From Nonomuraea turkmeniaca (lineage in GTDB: Bacteria; Actinomycetota; Actinomycetes; Streptosporangiales; Streptosporangiaceae): 64,000 bases of DNA. Position numbers and translations under genes: made by a program. The stretch spans positions 20,441-84,440 of the forward strand of contig NZ_VCKY01000014.1 in the NCBI RefSeq assembly GCF_005889735.1. Direction: 5' to 3'. This document shows, one piece after another, positions 19,622 through 28,013 of the stretch (position 1 is its first letter; the number at the start of each line of letters is the position of its first letter). The notes under the pieces are model-generated. The model was not told the DNA's origin, ran no database searches, and was given only the letters and a program-made list of their open reading frames with translations.

Positions 19622-20242
19622 ATGGCGCAGCCAGGTGACAGGCGAGGGCTGGCCTTCGCCGCCATCGTCGTGGTCATCGCCGCGGTCGGCGTCTACCTCA
19701 CGTGGGCGGACAACGCGGACCCGGCCCGGCCCGCGCCCCAGGCCACCCGCGCCACCAGCGTGGCCGTGGCGTCCAGCACGCCGCTCGCGACCGCGAGCAC
19801 CGCGCCGTTCGACGTCTACACCTACCTGCCGATGAAGAAGGAGCAACTCGCCGCGGCGGCGGACGTGGCCGAGCGGTTCACCTCCACGTACGGCACGTTC
19901 AGGTACGACGAGAATCCGGCCGCGTACGCCGACCGGATCAAGGCGTACACCACCCCTGAGCTCGCCACCGCCCTGACCCGCACGATCACCTCGGCGGGCA
20001 CCATCGAGCAGAACCGCAACGACGAGATCGTCTCCACGGCCACGGCCAGGCTCAAGGAGATCAGGCAGATCGAGAAGAACTCCATCGTCTTCGTCGTCGT
20101 CGGGACCAGACAGGTCGCCGCGAAGAGCGGCGGCAAGCAGCTCACCGAGGAGTACGCGGTCACGGTCAGCCAGTCGGGCACCGACTGGCTGATCTTCGAC
20201 ATCATGCCGGCCGCCGAGGGCCAGTTCGGGGACGAAGGGTGA
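19622..20242 (+). CDS. Single-span VirB8/NTF2-like protein of the secretion cluster
   Basis: 206 aa from ATG 19622, two bases after the previous stop. One N-terminal span (LAFAAIVVVIAAVGVYLTW), a short Pro/Ala linker, then an NTF2-like fold at ~75-200: ADVAERFTSTYGTFRYDENP, YADRIKAYTTPELATAL and EEYAVTVSQSGTDWLIFDIMPA. Probably a second VirB8-like periphery subunit alongside the TcpC-like protein. The terminal TGA overlaps the GTG start of the next gene. Confidence 0.75.
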   Translation: MAQPGDRRGLAFAAIVVVIAAVGVYLTWADNADPARPAPQATRATSVAVASSTPLATASTAPFDVYTYLPMKKEQLAAAADVAERFTSTYGTFRYDENPAAYADRIKAYTTPELATALTRTITSAGTIEQNRNDEIVSTATARLKEIRQIEKNSIVFVVVGTRQVAAKSGGKQLTEEYAVTVSQSGTDWLIFDIMPAAEGQFGDEG

Positions 20243-21333
20243 ACGTCTCGCGAACGCGCCTCGCCCTGCTGATCGGCCTGGCAGGGGTGCTGCTGCTGGT
20301 GCTGGTCGTGGTGTCGCCGATGGTGCTGATCTCGATGCCGTCGTTCCTCAGCGAGGGCCGCACCTCCATCGACTGTGCGGACACCGCGCAGGTTCAAGAG
20401 GCCTCCGACTCGGCCACCGCCGACATTCCCGCCGAGTACCTGGAGCTGTACAAGGAGCACGGCGAGAAGATCGGCGTCCAGTGGAACATCCTGGCCGCCG
20501 TGGGCAAACGCGAGACCGACCACGGCCGCTCCAAGCTGCCCGGAGTCAGGAGCGGCACCAACTACGCGGGCGCGGCCGGGCCGATGCAGTTCCTGATCTC
20601 CACCTGGGGCGGCAAGGCCAGGGTCCCGGTGTCGTCGACGTTCAACGGGTACGCCTCCGACGGTGATGGTGACGGCATCGGTGACGTGTACAACCCGGCC
20701 GATGCGATCCTCGGCGCCGCGAAGATGCTCAAGCGCAACGGGGCGCCCGAGAACGTGCGGCAGGCGCTGTTCGTCTACAACCGCGCCTGGTGGTACGTGG
20801 ACCAGGTCGAGGAGATCGCCAGGAAGTACGCCAGGTCCGGGGACGTGAAGGTGCCGCCGCAGGCCGAGGAGGAGTGCGACGACTCGCTGGTCGAGGCCGC
20901 GCCGAGCGACGTCGTGGCCAAGATCATGGAGTTCGCGCTGGCGCAGCGCGGCAAGCCGTACCTGTGGGGTGGCACCGGACCCGACGCGTTCGACTGCTCG
21001 GGCGTCATCTTCGCGGCCTACCGGTCGGCGGGGTTGACGATCCCGCGGACGACGTTCCTGCAGTGGCCGTTCGGGGTGAAGGTGTTAGCGGGTCAGGAGC
21101 AGCCGGGCGACCTGGTGTTCTTCAACGCCGGGCCGGGCACGTCGGCCGACAGCCCCGGACACGTCGGGCTGGTGGTGTCGAAGGGCAAGATGCTCGAGGC
21201 CCGGTGCCGGCTGTGCGGGCCGATCAAGGTCACCAGCTACGAGGCCCGCGGCAACCGCGTCGGCTTCACTCGTCCCCTGCAGAACCCTGACGTGCTCGAG
21301 CAGCTGAAGAAGCTGCAGAATCCTGCCCGATGA
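20239..21333 (+). CDS. Lytic transglycosylase + NlpC/P60 peptidoglycan hydrolase
   Basis: 364 aa from GTG 20239 (GTGA overlap). One N-terminal span. The transglycosylase domain (~60-190) has WNILAAVGKRETDHGRS with the catalytic Glu, then YAGAAGPMQFLISTW. The NlpC/P60 domain (~235-350) has the catalytic Cys in FDCSGVIFAAYRSAG and the His in SPGHVGLVVSKG. This two-domain wall hydrolase is the Gram-positive VirB1 counterpart (TcpG/CwlT type), opening the wall for the secretion channel. Last cluster gene with a clear T4SS role. Confidence 0.92.
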   Translation: MNVSRTRLALLIGLAGVLLLVLVVVSPMVLISMPSFLSEGRTSIDCADTAQVQEASDSATADIPAEYLELYKEHGEKIGVQWNILAAVGKRETDHGRSKLPGVRSGTNYAGAAGPMQFLISTWGGKARVPVSSTFNGYASDGDGDGIGDVYNPADAILGAAKMLKRNGAPENVRQALFVYNRAWWYVDQVEEIARKYARSGDVKVPPQAEEECDDSLVEAAPSDVVAKIMEFALAQRGKPYLWGGTGPDAFDCSGVIFAAYRSAGLTIPRTTFLQWPFGVKVLAGQEQPGDLVFFNAGPGTSADSPGHVGLVVSKGKMLEARCRLCGPIKVTSYEARGNRVGFTRPLQNPDVLEQLKKLQNPAR

Positions 21334-21346
21334 GGAATCACAACGT

Positions 21347-21745
21347 ATGAGCAAAGTCGTGGTGGTCGTGGCGGCGGTGATCGTCGCCGAGGGCGGCCGG
21401 GTGCTGGCCGCCCAGCGTGCGGCGCCGGTGGCGGTCGCGGGTGGCTGGGAGTTCCCCGGCGGCAAGGTGGACCCGGGGGAGAGCGAGGTCGAGGCGCTGA
21501 TCCGGGAGTGCCGCGAGGAGCTCGGGGTCGAGATCGCGGTGGGCGAGCGGGTGGGCGGTGACTGGCCGCTGTCCGAGGGGTACGTGCTGCGGGTCTGGCT
21601 GGCCTCGATCGCCGAGGGGACGCCGGAGCCCAGGGAGCATCTGGCGCTGCGGTGGCTGGGGCCCGGGGAGTATTTCGACGTGGACTGGCTCGGGGCGGAT
21701 TTGCCGATCATGAAGACCGTCGAGAGCCTGATCCCGCCCGACTGA
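21347..21745 (+). CDS. NUDIX hydrolase, MutT-like
   Basis: 132 aa. The Nudix box is complete: GGKVDPGESEVEALIRECRE followed by ELGVE, preceded by GWEFPG. Such proteins hydrolyse oxidised or damaged (d)NTPs or other nucleoside diphosphate derivatives. It begins 13 bp after the wall hydrolase and is probably cotranscribed, though it has no obvious secretion role. Confidence 0.92.
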   Translation: MSKVVVVVAAVIVAEGGRVLAAQRAAPVAVAGGWEFPGGKVDPGESEVEALIRECREELGVEIAVGERVGGDWPLSEGYVLRVWLASIAEGTPEPREHLALRWLGPGEYFDVDWLGADLPIMKTVESLIPPD

Positions 21746-21749
21746 GTCC

Positions 21750-21787
21750 GTCACCTTCTGTGACATGATGATTACTAGACGTAGTAA
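21750..21787. promoter_or_regulatory. Palindromes upstream of the exported-protein gene
   Basis: Two inverted repeats precede the gene at 21821: GTCAC-cttct-GTGAC (21750-21764) and TTACTA-gacg-TAGTAA (21772-21787), the latter perfect and AT-rich in a GC-rich setting. They may be regulator sites or part of the promoter. No cognate regulator is identified. Confidence 0.5.
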
Positions 21788-21820
21788 CGGGTGATCTGTC
21801 GCAGCGGGGGAGTGGGAGTG

Positions 21821-22990
21821 ATGCGTCGTGGCTGGATCCTTGCCGGTGTGGTGATCCTGGCGGCGGTGCCTTCCGTGCCTTTGGCCGCGACCGGCGTGTC
21901 GCTGGTGGTGGAGCGGGTGAGCCGGGACGCCGGCGATGCGGGGAAGTGGGTCAGGACCGGGGACGTGCAGCGGTTCAGGGTGCGGTTGAACGGGATGGCC
22001 AGGGGGGCCAGCGTGGCGGTGGCCGCCAGCCCGGTGGAACTCGCCGACCCCAGCCTGCCGGCTGGCGGGCGGGCATCCGACGGGGCCGGCACGCAGACGG
22101 ACCGGACCCCCGCGCTCGACGTGCAGGTGAGCCGGACCCCCGGGTCCGACGTGCAGGTGGGCGGGACGGCCGAGAGCGACGTGCAGGTGAGCCGGACCCC
22201 CGGATTCGACGTGCAGGTGAGCCGGACGGCCGGAAGCGACGTGCGGGTGAGCCCGACGGCCGGGGACGTGGCCGGCCGGGGCGAGACGGATGCGGCTGGC
22301 GGGAGCAGGTGGGAGTTCTCCGGACCGGCGACGAAGCGCCGCTCCGCGAAGGGGAGGGCACACGATCCGAAGCTGACTTTGCCCCAAGCCACACCGCGGC
22401 AGACCGTCCACAGCGCGTCCGCGCAACCGTCTCCCCGCACGTCGGTTCGGGCCGTTCCCGGCACGTCGGTTCGGGCCGTTCCCCGGGCGTCGGCTCGGGT
22501 CGTTCCTCGGACGTCGGCTCGGGTCGTTCCTCGTGCGTCGGTTCGGGCCGTTCCCGGCACGTCGGCTCAGGCCGTTCCCGGCACGTCCGAGCTGGCGTTC
22601 CCCACCGCGTCCGTGCAGACGCTCCCCACCGCGTCCGCTCGAGTCGTCGTCAGCCCGCCCGAGCAGACCCTTCCCGATGTCTCTCTCCAGGACCTCGAGG
22701 GCGTGCCCACGATCGCCGCCTCGCCCGCGCCCGGCATCATCCCGTCCCCCCAGATCGCCGCACCCCCGGGAGCCGAGACCGCGCCGGGCGTCGAGACCGC
22801 GCCGGGAGTCGCGCCCCTGCCGTGGGAAATCGCCGCCGCCACGAAGCGGACCCAGCCGACCGGACCAGTCAATCCGTTGAAGGGTCCCATGGGCCATGCG
22901 ATGGCGATCGGCGGCATCGGGGCGCTGCTAGGGGCCTTGTGGCTCATTGTCACGGTACAAAGGCATCGGAAGCGTAGAATGGTGTTGTAA
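21821..22990 (+). CDS. Exported low-complexity protein with C-terminal membrane anchor
   Basis: 389 aa from ATG 21821 with GGGAGTG upstream. Signal-peptide-like N-terminus (RRGWILAGVVILAAVPSVPLAATG). The middle contains two repeat families: DVQVSRTPGS-type (~95-140) and SVRAVPGT/SARVVPRT-type (~205-265). The C-terminus has one span (HAMAIGGIGALLGALWLIV) followed by a basic tail (QRHRKRRMVL), like a stop-transfer anchor. There is no clear LPxTG motif. No family recognised; perhaps a surface component associated with the secretion locus. Confidence 0.6.
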   Translation: MRRGWILAGVVILAAVPSVPLAATGVSLVVERVSRDAGDAGKWVRTGDVQRFRVRLNGMARGASVAVAASPVELADPSLPAGGRASDGAGTQTDRTPALDVQVSRTPGSDVQVGGTAESDVQVSRTPGFDVQVSRTAGSDVRVSPTAGDVAGRGETDAAGGSRWEFSGPATKRRSAKGRAHDPKLTLPQATPRQTVHSASAQPSPRTSVRAVPGTSVRAVPRASARVVPRTSARVVPRASVRAVPGTSAQAVPGTSELAFPTASVQTLPTASARVVVSPPEQTLPDVSLQDLEGVPTIAASPAPGIIPSPQIAAPPGAETAPGVETAPGVAPLPWEIAAATKRTQPTGPVNPLKGPMGHAMAIGGIGALLGALWLIVTVQRHRKRRMVL

Positions 22991-23019
22991 TCCGGTCTTT
23001 ACTGTTACTTTGACCCGAC

Positions 23020-23025
23020 TAGTAT
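23020..23025 (+). promoter_or_regulatory. Candidate -10 box for the 23066 gene
   Basis: TAGTAT at 23020-23025, with a weak TTTACT about 16 bp upstream (22998-23003). A transcript starting near 23031 would carry the GGAGGG site before GTG 23066, which supports that start over the in-frame TTG/ATG at 23030/23036. Confidence 0.35.
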
Positions 23026-23065
23026 TCCCTTGACCATGGTTCCGGGACGACGGCGGAGGGCTCCG

Positions 23066-24310
23066 GTGGCACGCAGGCGAGCGACGGCCATGTCCGCGAT
23101 CGTCCTGGCGCTGGGACTGACCGGCGCCGGTGCGACACCGTTCATCGTGCAGAGCGCGAGCGCGTCCGTGACGGCGTACGACCCCCCTGTCGAGCCCTGC
23201 GACGTCGCCGACCCGGCGTGTGAGTCCGACCCCCAGACCACGGTCACGGTGACCACGACGTTAGGCACGCCGACGCCCGAGGAGGACCCGGAGACGACGG
23301 TCACCAAGACCGTCACCGCGTCGCCGACGAAGCCCACCAAGTCCGCGACGCCGACGAAGTCCACCGCTCCTCCGCCCTCCACCACCCCGGAGACCACCCC
23401 CACGCAGAACCCGCAGCCGGTGCCCACGCAGAGCGTCGAGCTTCCGACCACCGCGTCGACCACGCCCGAGGCGAGCGTCGAGATGCCGGTCGTCACGCCG
23501 ACGACGACCGCCCCCGTGGTGCCGACGGAGACGCAGCCGGCCACCTCCGAGGAGGTGCCGCTGGAGTTGCGTGGCGCGGCTCCGGAGTTCGACCAGCGGA
23601 CGCTCACGCAGAAGCTCAGCATCCCTGCGCTGGTCCTGGTCCTGCTCGCGCTCTTCGCCGTGCTGATCTTCGAGGGCCGGCTGCGCCGGATGGCCCACGC
23701 GGCCGCCGTACGGAAGGCGGGACCGCCGATGGGCGGGCCGCGTCCGGACCTGCCACCCGGCGGCTACCCGGCCGGTCCGGGGTACGCCGCGCCGGGTTAC
23801 CCGGGCGCCACCGCGTACGCGCCGATCATCAGTTTCGTGCCGGTGCAGACGTACCCGAGCGGCCAGGTCTACCAGGACGTCGCACATCCGTACCCGCCGC
23901 AGGGCTACGCGCAGGAGCCGCCGCCCGCGGCGCCGCCCGAGCCGCCTCCCGTGGTGCTGCACCCGGACGAGTTCGACTCCTACAACTACGAGCCGCCCAA
24001 GCCCAAGGAGTACCGGGACCCGTTCGAGCCGCTGGTCTCCCCGGCCGACATGCCGGCGGGCGGTGGCAGCCCGATCGAGGACGGCCACGAGCACCCGCTC
24101 GGCCCGGCCTCCGCGGCGGAGTCCGGTGACTCCGAGCCGTGGCAGGGCCCGTCATTGTTCGAGCCGGCGCAGCGGCCCGCGCAGGAGTACGAGCCACCGC
24201 CGTACCTGCCTGCCGACGAGGACGTGACGGCCGTGCAGCCGCTGCCGCAGCAGGAGCGGACCAAGGAGATGCCGGACTCCGAGCGCGACCGTTTCCGCCG
24301 CTCGGAGTAG
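23066..24310 (+). CDS. Exported Thr/Pro-rich single-span membrane protein
   Basis: 414 aa from GTG 23066, chosen for GGAGGG five bases upstream. Signal-like N-terminus (AMSAIVLALGLTGAGATPFI). The extracellular Thr/Pro-rich stalk runs ~35-175. One span lies at ~190-212 (SIPALVLVLLALFAVLIFEG). The cytoplasmic tail is rich in Pro/Gly/Tyr (GGYPAGPGYAAPGYPG, YEPPKPKEYRDPFEP). No enzymatic motif. It sits at the end of the secretion-type cluster, convergent with sdhB; role unknown. Confidence 0.65.
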   Translation: MARRRATAMSAIVLALGLTGAGATPFIVQSASASVTAYDPPVEPCDVADPACESDPQTTVTVTTTLGTPTPEEDPETTVTKTVTASPTKPTKSATPTKSTAPPPSTTPETTPTQNPQPVPTQSVELPTTASTTPEASVEMPVVTPTTTAPVVPTETQPATSEEVPLELRGAAPEFDQRTLTQKLSIPALVLVLLALFAVLIFEGRLRRMAHAAAVRKAGPPMGGPRPDLPPGGYPAGPGYAAPGYPGATAYAPIISFVPVQTYPSGQVYQDVAHPYPPQGYAQEPPPAAPPEPPPVVLHPDEFDSYNYEPPKPKEYRDPFEPLVSPADMPAGGGSPIEDGHEHPLGPASAAESGDSEPWQGPSLFEPAQRPAQEYEPPPYLPADEDVTAVQPLPQQERTKEMPDSERDRFRRSE

Positions 24311-24326
24311 CCGCCCAGAACACGCT

Positions 24327-24356
24327 GAGGGGGCTGGACACCCGTCCAGCCCCCTC
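24327..24356. terminator. Bidirectional terminator hairpin
   Basis: A perfect 13-bp stem (24327-24339 with 24344-24356, GAGGGGGCTGGAC and its complement) closes a four-base ACCC loop between convergent genes. There is no U-tract, as is usual for actinobacterial terminators. Confidence 0.85.
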
Positions 24357-24370
24357 GATCGTGTGCCGGC

Positions 24371-25123
24371 CTACTTGGCGCGCTTGAAGATCTTGTTGCC
24401 CAGCCACACCAGCGGGTCGTACTTGCGGTCCACCACGCGCTCCTTCATCGGGATCAGCGCGTTGTCGGTGATCTTGATGTGCTCGGGGCAGACTTCGGTG
24501 CAGCACTTGGTGATGTTGCAGTAGCCCAGCCCGTGGTCCTGCTGGGCCGACTCCTGCCGGTCCGCCACGTCATACGGGTGCATGTCCAGCTCGGCGATCC
24601 GCATGAGGAAACGGGGACCGGAGAAGTTGGTCTTGTTCTCCTCGTGGTCGCGGATCACGTGGCAGACGTTGTTGCACATGAAGCACTCGATGCACTTGCG
24701 GAACTCCTGGGACCGCTCGACGTCGACCTGCTTCATCCGGTAATCGCCGGGCTGTACGTCGGCCGGCGGCGTGAAGGAGGGGACCTCCCTGGCCTTCTGG
24801 TAGTTGTACGAGACGTCGCTGACCAGGTCCTTGATGACGGGGAACGTCCGCATCGGCGTGACCGTGATGGTCTCGTCCTCCTCGAAGGTGGACATGCGGG
24901 TCATGCAGCCCAGCCGGGGCTTGCCGTTGATCTCCATGCTGCACGAGCCGCACTTGCCCGCCTTGCAGTTCCACCGCACCGCCAGGTCGGGCGCCTGCGT
25001 GGCCTGCAGCCGGTGGATGATGTCGAGGACGACCTCGCCCTCGTTGACCTCCACGGTGAAGTCCTCGAGCTTGCCCTCGCCGCCCTCACCACGCCAGACC
25101 TTGAACTTTGCCTTGTAGCTCAT
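24371..25123 (-). CDS. sdhB: Succinate dehydrogenase/fumarate reductase iron-sulfur subunit (Sdh1-like)
   Basis: 250 aa. [2Fe-2S] ligands are in WNCKAGKCGSCSMEINGKPR...GCMTRM. The [4Fe-4S] and [3Fe-4S] ligands are in KCIECFMCNNVCH and CNITKCCTEVCPEHI. It passes electrons from the flavoprotein to the membrane subunit. Start overlaps the sdhA stop by ATGA. The gene order membrane-A-B matches the mycobacterial Sdh1 operon (Rv0249c-Rv0247c). Confidence 0.93.
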   Translation of the reverse strand: MSYKAKFKVWRGEGGEGKLEDFTVEVNEGEVVLDIIHRLQATQAPDLAVRWNCKAGKCGSCSMEINGKPRLGCMTRMSTFEEDETITVTPMRTFPVIKDLVSDVSYNYQKAREVPSFTPPADVQPGDYRMKQVDVERSQEFRKCIECFMCNNVCHVIRDHEENKTNFSGPRFLMRIAELDMHPYDVADRQESAQQDHGLGYCNITKCCTEVCPEHIKITDNALIPMKERVVDRKYDPLVWLGNKIFKRAK

Positions 25124-27021
25124 GACTTCGCTATCCCGTCGAACTCGGTCATCTCTTCGTCGGTGAGGTATTTGCTCAGCTCACCCCGATCGAACAGGCT
25201 GATCAGGTCGTCACGCATGGGCGGCTGGACCTTCTCCTCGACGGTGACCGTCGAGCCGTCCTCGGTGGAGCAGACGAGTAGCTTGCGGCGCCAGTCGGGA
25301 TTCATCCCGGGGAAGTCGTCACGGGTGTGGCCGCCGCGGCTCTCCTGGCGCAACAACGCGGCCTTGGCCACGCACTCCGAGACCAGCACCATGTTGCGCA
25401 GGTCGATCGCGAGGTGCCAGCCGGGGTTGTAGATGCGCGAGCCGGCCGCCCCGACCAGGCGGACGCGTTCCTTGAGCTTCTCCACGACCTGGAGGGCCTC
25501 GGAGATCTCCTCGGCCTTGCGGATGATGCCGACCAGATCGTTCATCGTGCGCTGGAGCTCGTGGTGGACCTCGTAGGGGTTCTCGCCGTCGCGGCCCAGC
25601 GGCGCCACCGCCTCAGCGTGCGCCTCGTCCACCAGCTCGGGCGCGACCTTGGGCCGGGCCTTGAGCCCGTCCACGTACGCCGCCGCGCCCGCGCCCGCCC
25701 GGCGACCGAACACCAGCAGGTCGGACAGGGAGTTGCCGCCGAGCCGGTTGGAGCCGTGCATGCCGCCGGACACCTCGCCGGCCGCGAACAGGCCGGGTAC
25801 GGCCGCCGCGCCGGTGTCGGCGTCCACCTCGACACCGCCCATGATGTAGTGGCAGGTCGGGCCCACCTGCATGGGCTCGGCGGTGATGTCGACGTCGGCC
25901 AGCTCCTTGAACTGGTGGTGCATCGACGGCAGCCGCTTCTTGATCTCCTCGGCCGGGAGCCGGGTGGAGACGTCCAGGAACACGCCGCCCTGCGGTGATC
26001 CGCGCCCGGCCTTCACCTCGGCGTTGATCGCGCGGGCCACCTCGTCACGCGGCAGCAGCTCCGGCGGGCGCCGGTTGTTGGCCTGGTCGGTGTACCAGCG
26101 GTCGCCCTCCTCCTCGGTGGTCGCGTACTTGTCCTTGAACACGTCGGGGATGTAGTCGAACATGAAGCGCTTGCCCTCGGAGTTGCGCAGCACGCCGCCG
26201 TCACCGCGGACGGACTCGGTGACGAGGATGCCGCGCACGGACGGAGGCCAGACCATCCCGGTGGGGTGGAACTGGATGAACTCCATGTTGATCAGGTTCG
26301 CGCCGGCCAGCAGGGCCAGGGCGTGGCCGTCGCCGGTGTACTCCCAGGAGTTGGAGGTGACGACGTACGACTTGCCGATGCCGCCGGTGGCCAGCACCAC
26401 GGCCGGCGTGTCGAAGAGGATGAAGTTTCCGGACTCGCGCCAGTAGCCGTACGCGCCCGAGATCCGGTCGCCGTCCTTGAGCAGCCGCGTGACCGTGCAC
26501 TCGGCGAAGACCTTGATGTAGGCCTCGTAGTCGCCGTGGTTCTCGTAGTCCTCCTGTTGGAGCGCGACGACGCGCTGCTGCAGCGTGCGGATCAGCTCCA
26601 GCCCGGTACGGTCGCCCACGTGTGCGAGCCGTGGGTACTCGTGCCCGCCGAAGTTCCGCTGGCTGATCTTGCCGTCCTTGGTGCGGTCGAACAGAGCGCC
26701 CCAGGCCTCCAGCTCCCACACCCGGTCGGGCGCCTCTTTGGCGTGCAGCTCGGCCATCCGCCAGTTGTTGAGGAACTTGCCGCCCCGCATGGTGTCGCGG
26801 AAGTGCACCATCCAGTTGTCGGCCGAGTTGACGTTGCCCATCGCGGCGGCCGCGCCACCTTCGGCCATGACCGTGTGCGCCTTGCCGAACAGCGACTTGC
26901 AGACGATCGCCGTCCGCTTGCCCTGCTGGCGGGCCTCGATCGCGGCGCGTAGTCCCGCGCCGCCCGCGCCGATGACGACGACGTCGTATTCGTGACGCTC
27001 TGTGTTAAGCGAGTTGTCCAC
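25120..27021 (-). CDS. sdhA: Succinate dehydrogenase flavoprotein subunit (Sdh1-like)
   Basis: 633 aa from GTG 27021. The FAD-binding Rossmann motif VVIGAGGAGLRAAIEARQQG is at residues ~15-35. The FAD-linking His is in KAHTVMAEGGAAAAMG. Active-site elements are FIQFHPTGM, SVRGDGGVLRN, GPTCHYIMGGVEVD and GEVSGGMHGSNRLGGNSL. It oxidises succinate to fumarate at the cytosolic face. It begins 12 bp after the membrane subunit gene. A second, more distant sdhA lies 7.6 kb away. Confidence 0.95.
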   Translation of the reverse strand: MDNSLNTERHEYDVVVIGAGGAGLRAAIEARQQGKRTAIVCKSLFGKAHTVMAEGGAAAAMGNVNSADNWMVHFRDTMRGGKFLNNWRMAELHAKEAPDRVWELEAWGALFDRTKDGKISQRNFGGHEYPRLAHVGDRTGLELIRTLQQRVVALQQEDYENHGDYEAYIKVFAECTVTRLLKDGDRISGAYGYWRESGNFILFDTPAVVLATGGIGKSYVVTSNSWEYTGDGHALALLAGANLINMEFIQFHPTGMVWPPSVRGILVTESVRGDGGVLRNSEGKRFMFDYIPDVFKDKYATTEEEGDRWYTDQANNRRPPELLPRDEVARAINAEVKAGRGSPQGGVFLDVSTRLPAEEIKKRLPSMHHQFKELADVDITAEPMQVGPTCHYIMGGVEVDADTGAAAVPGLFAAGEVSGGMHGSNRLGGNSLSDLLVFGRRAGAGAAAYVDGLKARPKVAPELVDEAHAEAVAPLGRDGENPYEVHHELQRTMNDLVGIIRKAEEISEALQVVEKLKERVRLVGAAGSRIYNPGWHLAIDLRNMVLVSECVAKAALLRQESRGGHTRDDFPGMNPDWRRKLLVCSTEDGSTVTVEEKVQPPMRDDLISLFDRGELSKYLTDEEMTEFDGIAKS

Positions 27022-27033
27022 TGAAAGCTGTCC

Positions 27034-27819
27034 TTACGCGTACGGGAAGGCGACGATGCCCTTGGCCACCAGGCGGACATAGAGGTCGGCGCCCATGACG
27101 GAGAACATCGAGGCCCACGCGAGGGGTTGGTGCTTGGCGTTGAGCTTGGAGACGAACGTCCAGGCCCGGTAACGCAGCGGGTGACGGGAGAAGTGGTTGA
27201 GCCGGCCCGCCGTGATGTGCCGGCAGGAGTGGCACGACAACGTGTAGGCGTTGATCAGGACCGCGTTGAGCAACAGGATCCAGGTGCCCAGGCCCAGCGG
27301 CTTGTGAACGAGCGCCAGGACGGCGTCGTAGGCCAGGATGAGGCCGATCAAGATGGCCGCGTAGAAGAAGTACCTGTGGACGTTCTGGAGGATCAGCGGG
27401 AACCGCCGCTCGCCGGTGTACTTGCCGTGCGGCTCCTGCACGGCGCACGCGGGCGGCGACAGCCAGAACGAGCGATAGTACGACTTGCGGTAGTAGTAGC
27501 ACGTCAACCGGAACCCGCCGGGCAGCCCCAGGATCAGCAGCCCGGGCGGCAGCGCGTACCAGTCGCCGAAGGGCGCCAGACCGAGGAACCGCGCGCCCTC
27601 AGGGCACGAGGTCGCCAGGCACGGCGAGCTGAACGGGGCTATGTACGGCTCGACGAAGTAGCTCTGGTCGATGATCGCCCATACACCGTAGACGAGGAAC
27701 GAGCTGAGCCCGAGGAATGTCAGCAGCGGGGTCAGCCACCATCTGTCGGTGCGCAGAGTGCGCACCTTGATTTGCGCACGCTGCCTTCTGACCGGAGCTT
27801 CGGGCGTCGTCTGGGTCAT
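27034..27819 (-). CDS. sdhC: Succinate dehydrogenase membrane subunit, Sdh1 type
   Basis: 261 aa from ATG 27819 (GGAGAGG six bases upstream). Five hydrophobic spans, including PLLTFLGLSSFLVYGVWAII, YFFYAAILIGLILAYDAVL and GTWILLLNAVLINAYTL. It carries CYYYRKSYYRSFW and a Cys/His cluster TLSCHSCRHITAGRLNH just after a span. The size, position and Cys/His cluster fit the mycobacterial Sdh1 anchor, for which a membrane-embedded Rieske-type cluster has been reported. Assigning these residues as ligands is inference. It carries electrons to menaquinone. Confidence 0.82.
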   Translation of the reverse strand: MTQTTPEAPVRRQRAQIKVRTLRTDRWWLTPLLTFLGLSSFLVYGVWAIIDQSYFVEPYIAPFSSPCLATSCPEGARFLGLAPFGDWYALPPGLLILGLPGGFRLTCYYYRKSYYRSFWLSPPACAVQEPHGKYTGERRFPLILQNVHRYFFYAAILIGLILAYDAVLALVHKPLGLGTWILLLNAVLINAYTLSCHSCRHITAGRLNHFSRHPLRYRAWTFVSKLNAKHQPLAWASMFSVMGADLYVRLVAKGIVAFPYA

Positions 27820-27955
27820 CGCGGACCTCTCCACCTCCCGCGGACCCTGTTCGCGCGGCGGGTCCGTGGTTTCGTTTCGCTGGGCGCGCGTACGTGCGGA
27901 ATCCCGCTCAAGCGCGCGTTGGTGGGGGATACGTTACGACGACCGCATCTAGATT

Positions 27956-27971
27956 TGTGAGCGGGGTCACT
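27956..27971. promoter_or_regulatory. CRP-like site upstream of the Sdh1-type operon
   Basis: TGTGA-gcgggg-TCACT matches the CRP consensus TGTGA-N6-TCACA at nine of ten defined positions. It lies about 137 bp upstream of the membrane-subunit start and is the only obvious palindrome in that gap. CRP control of the mycobacterial Sdh1 operon has been proposed, which makes this plausible. Confidence 0.6.
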
Positions 27972-28013
27972 CACTTTTTCGATGACTGGCTGTGATTCCT
28001 GTCACGTAGGCCG

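Noticed and set aside
20239..21333. Phage endolysin rather than secretion-system hydrolase
   Set aside because: The protein has a membrane anchor and sits in an overlapping operon with VirB4/VirB6/VirB8-like genes; no phage genes are nearby.
23010..23015. TTGACC as a -35 box
   Set aside because: It lies only four bases before the TAGTAT -10 candidate, so the spacing is impossible for a sigma-70-type promoter.
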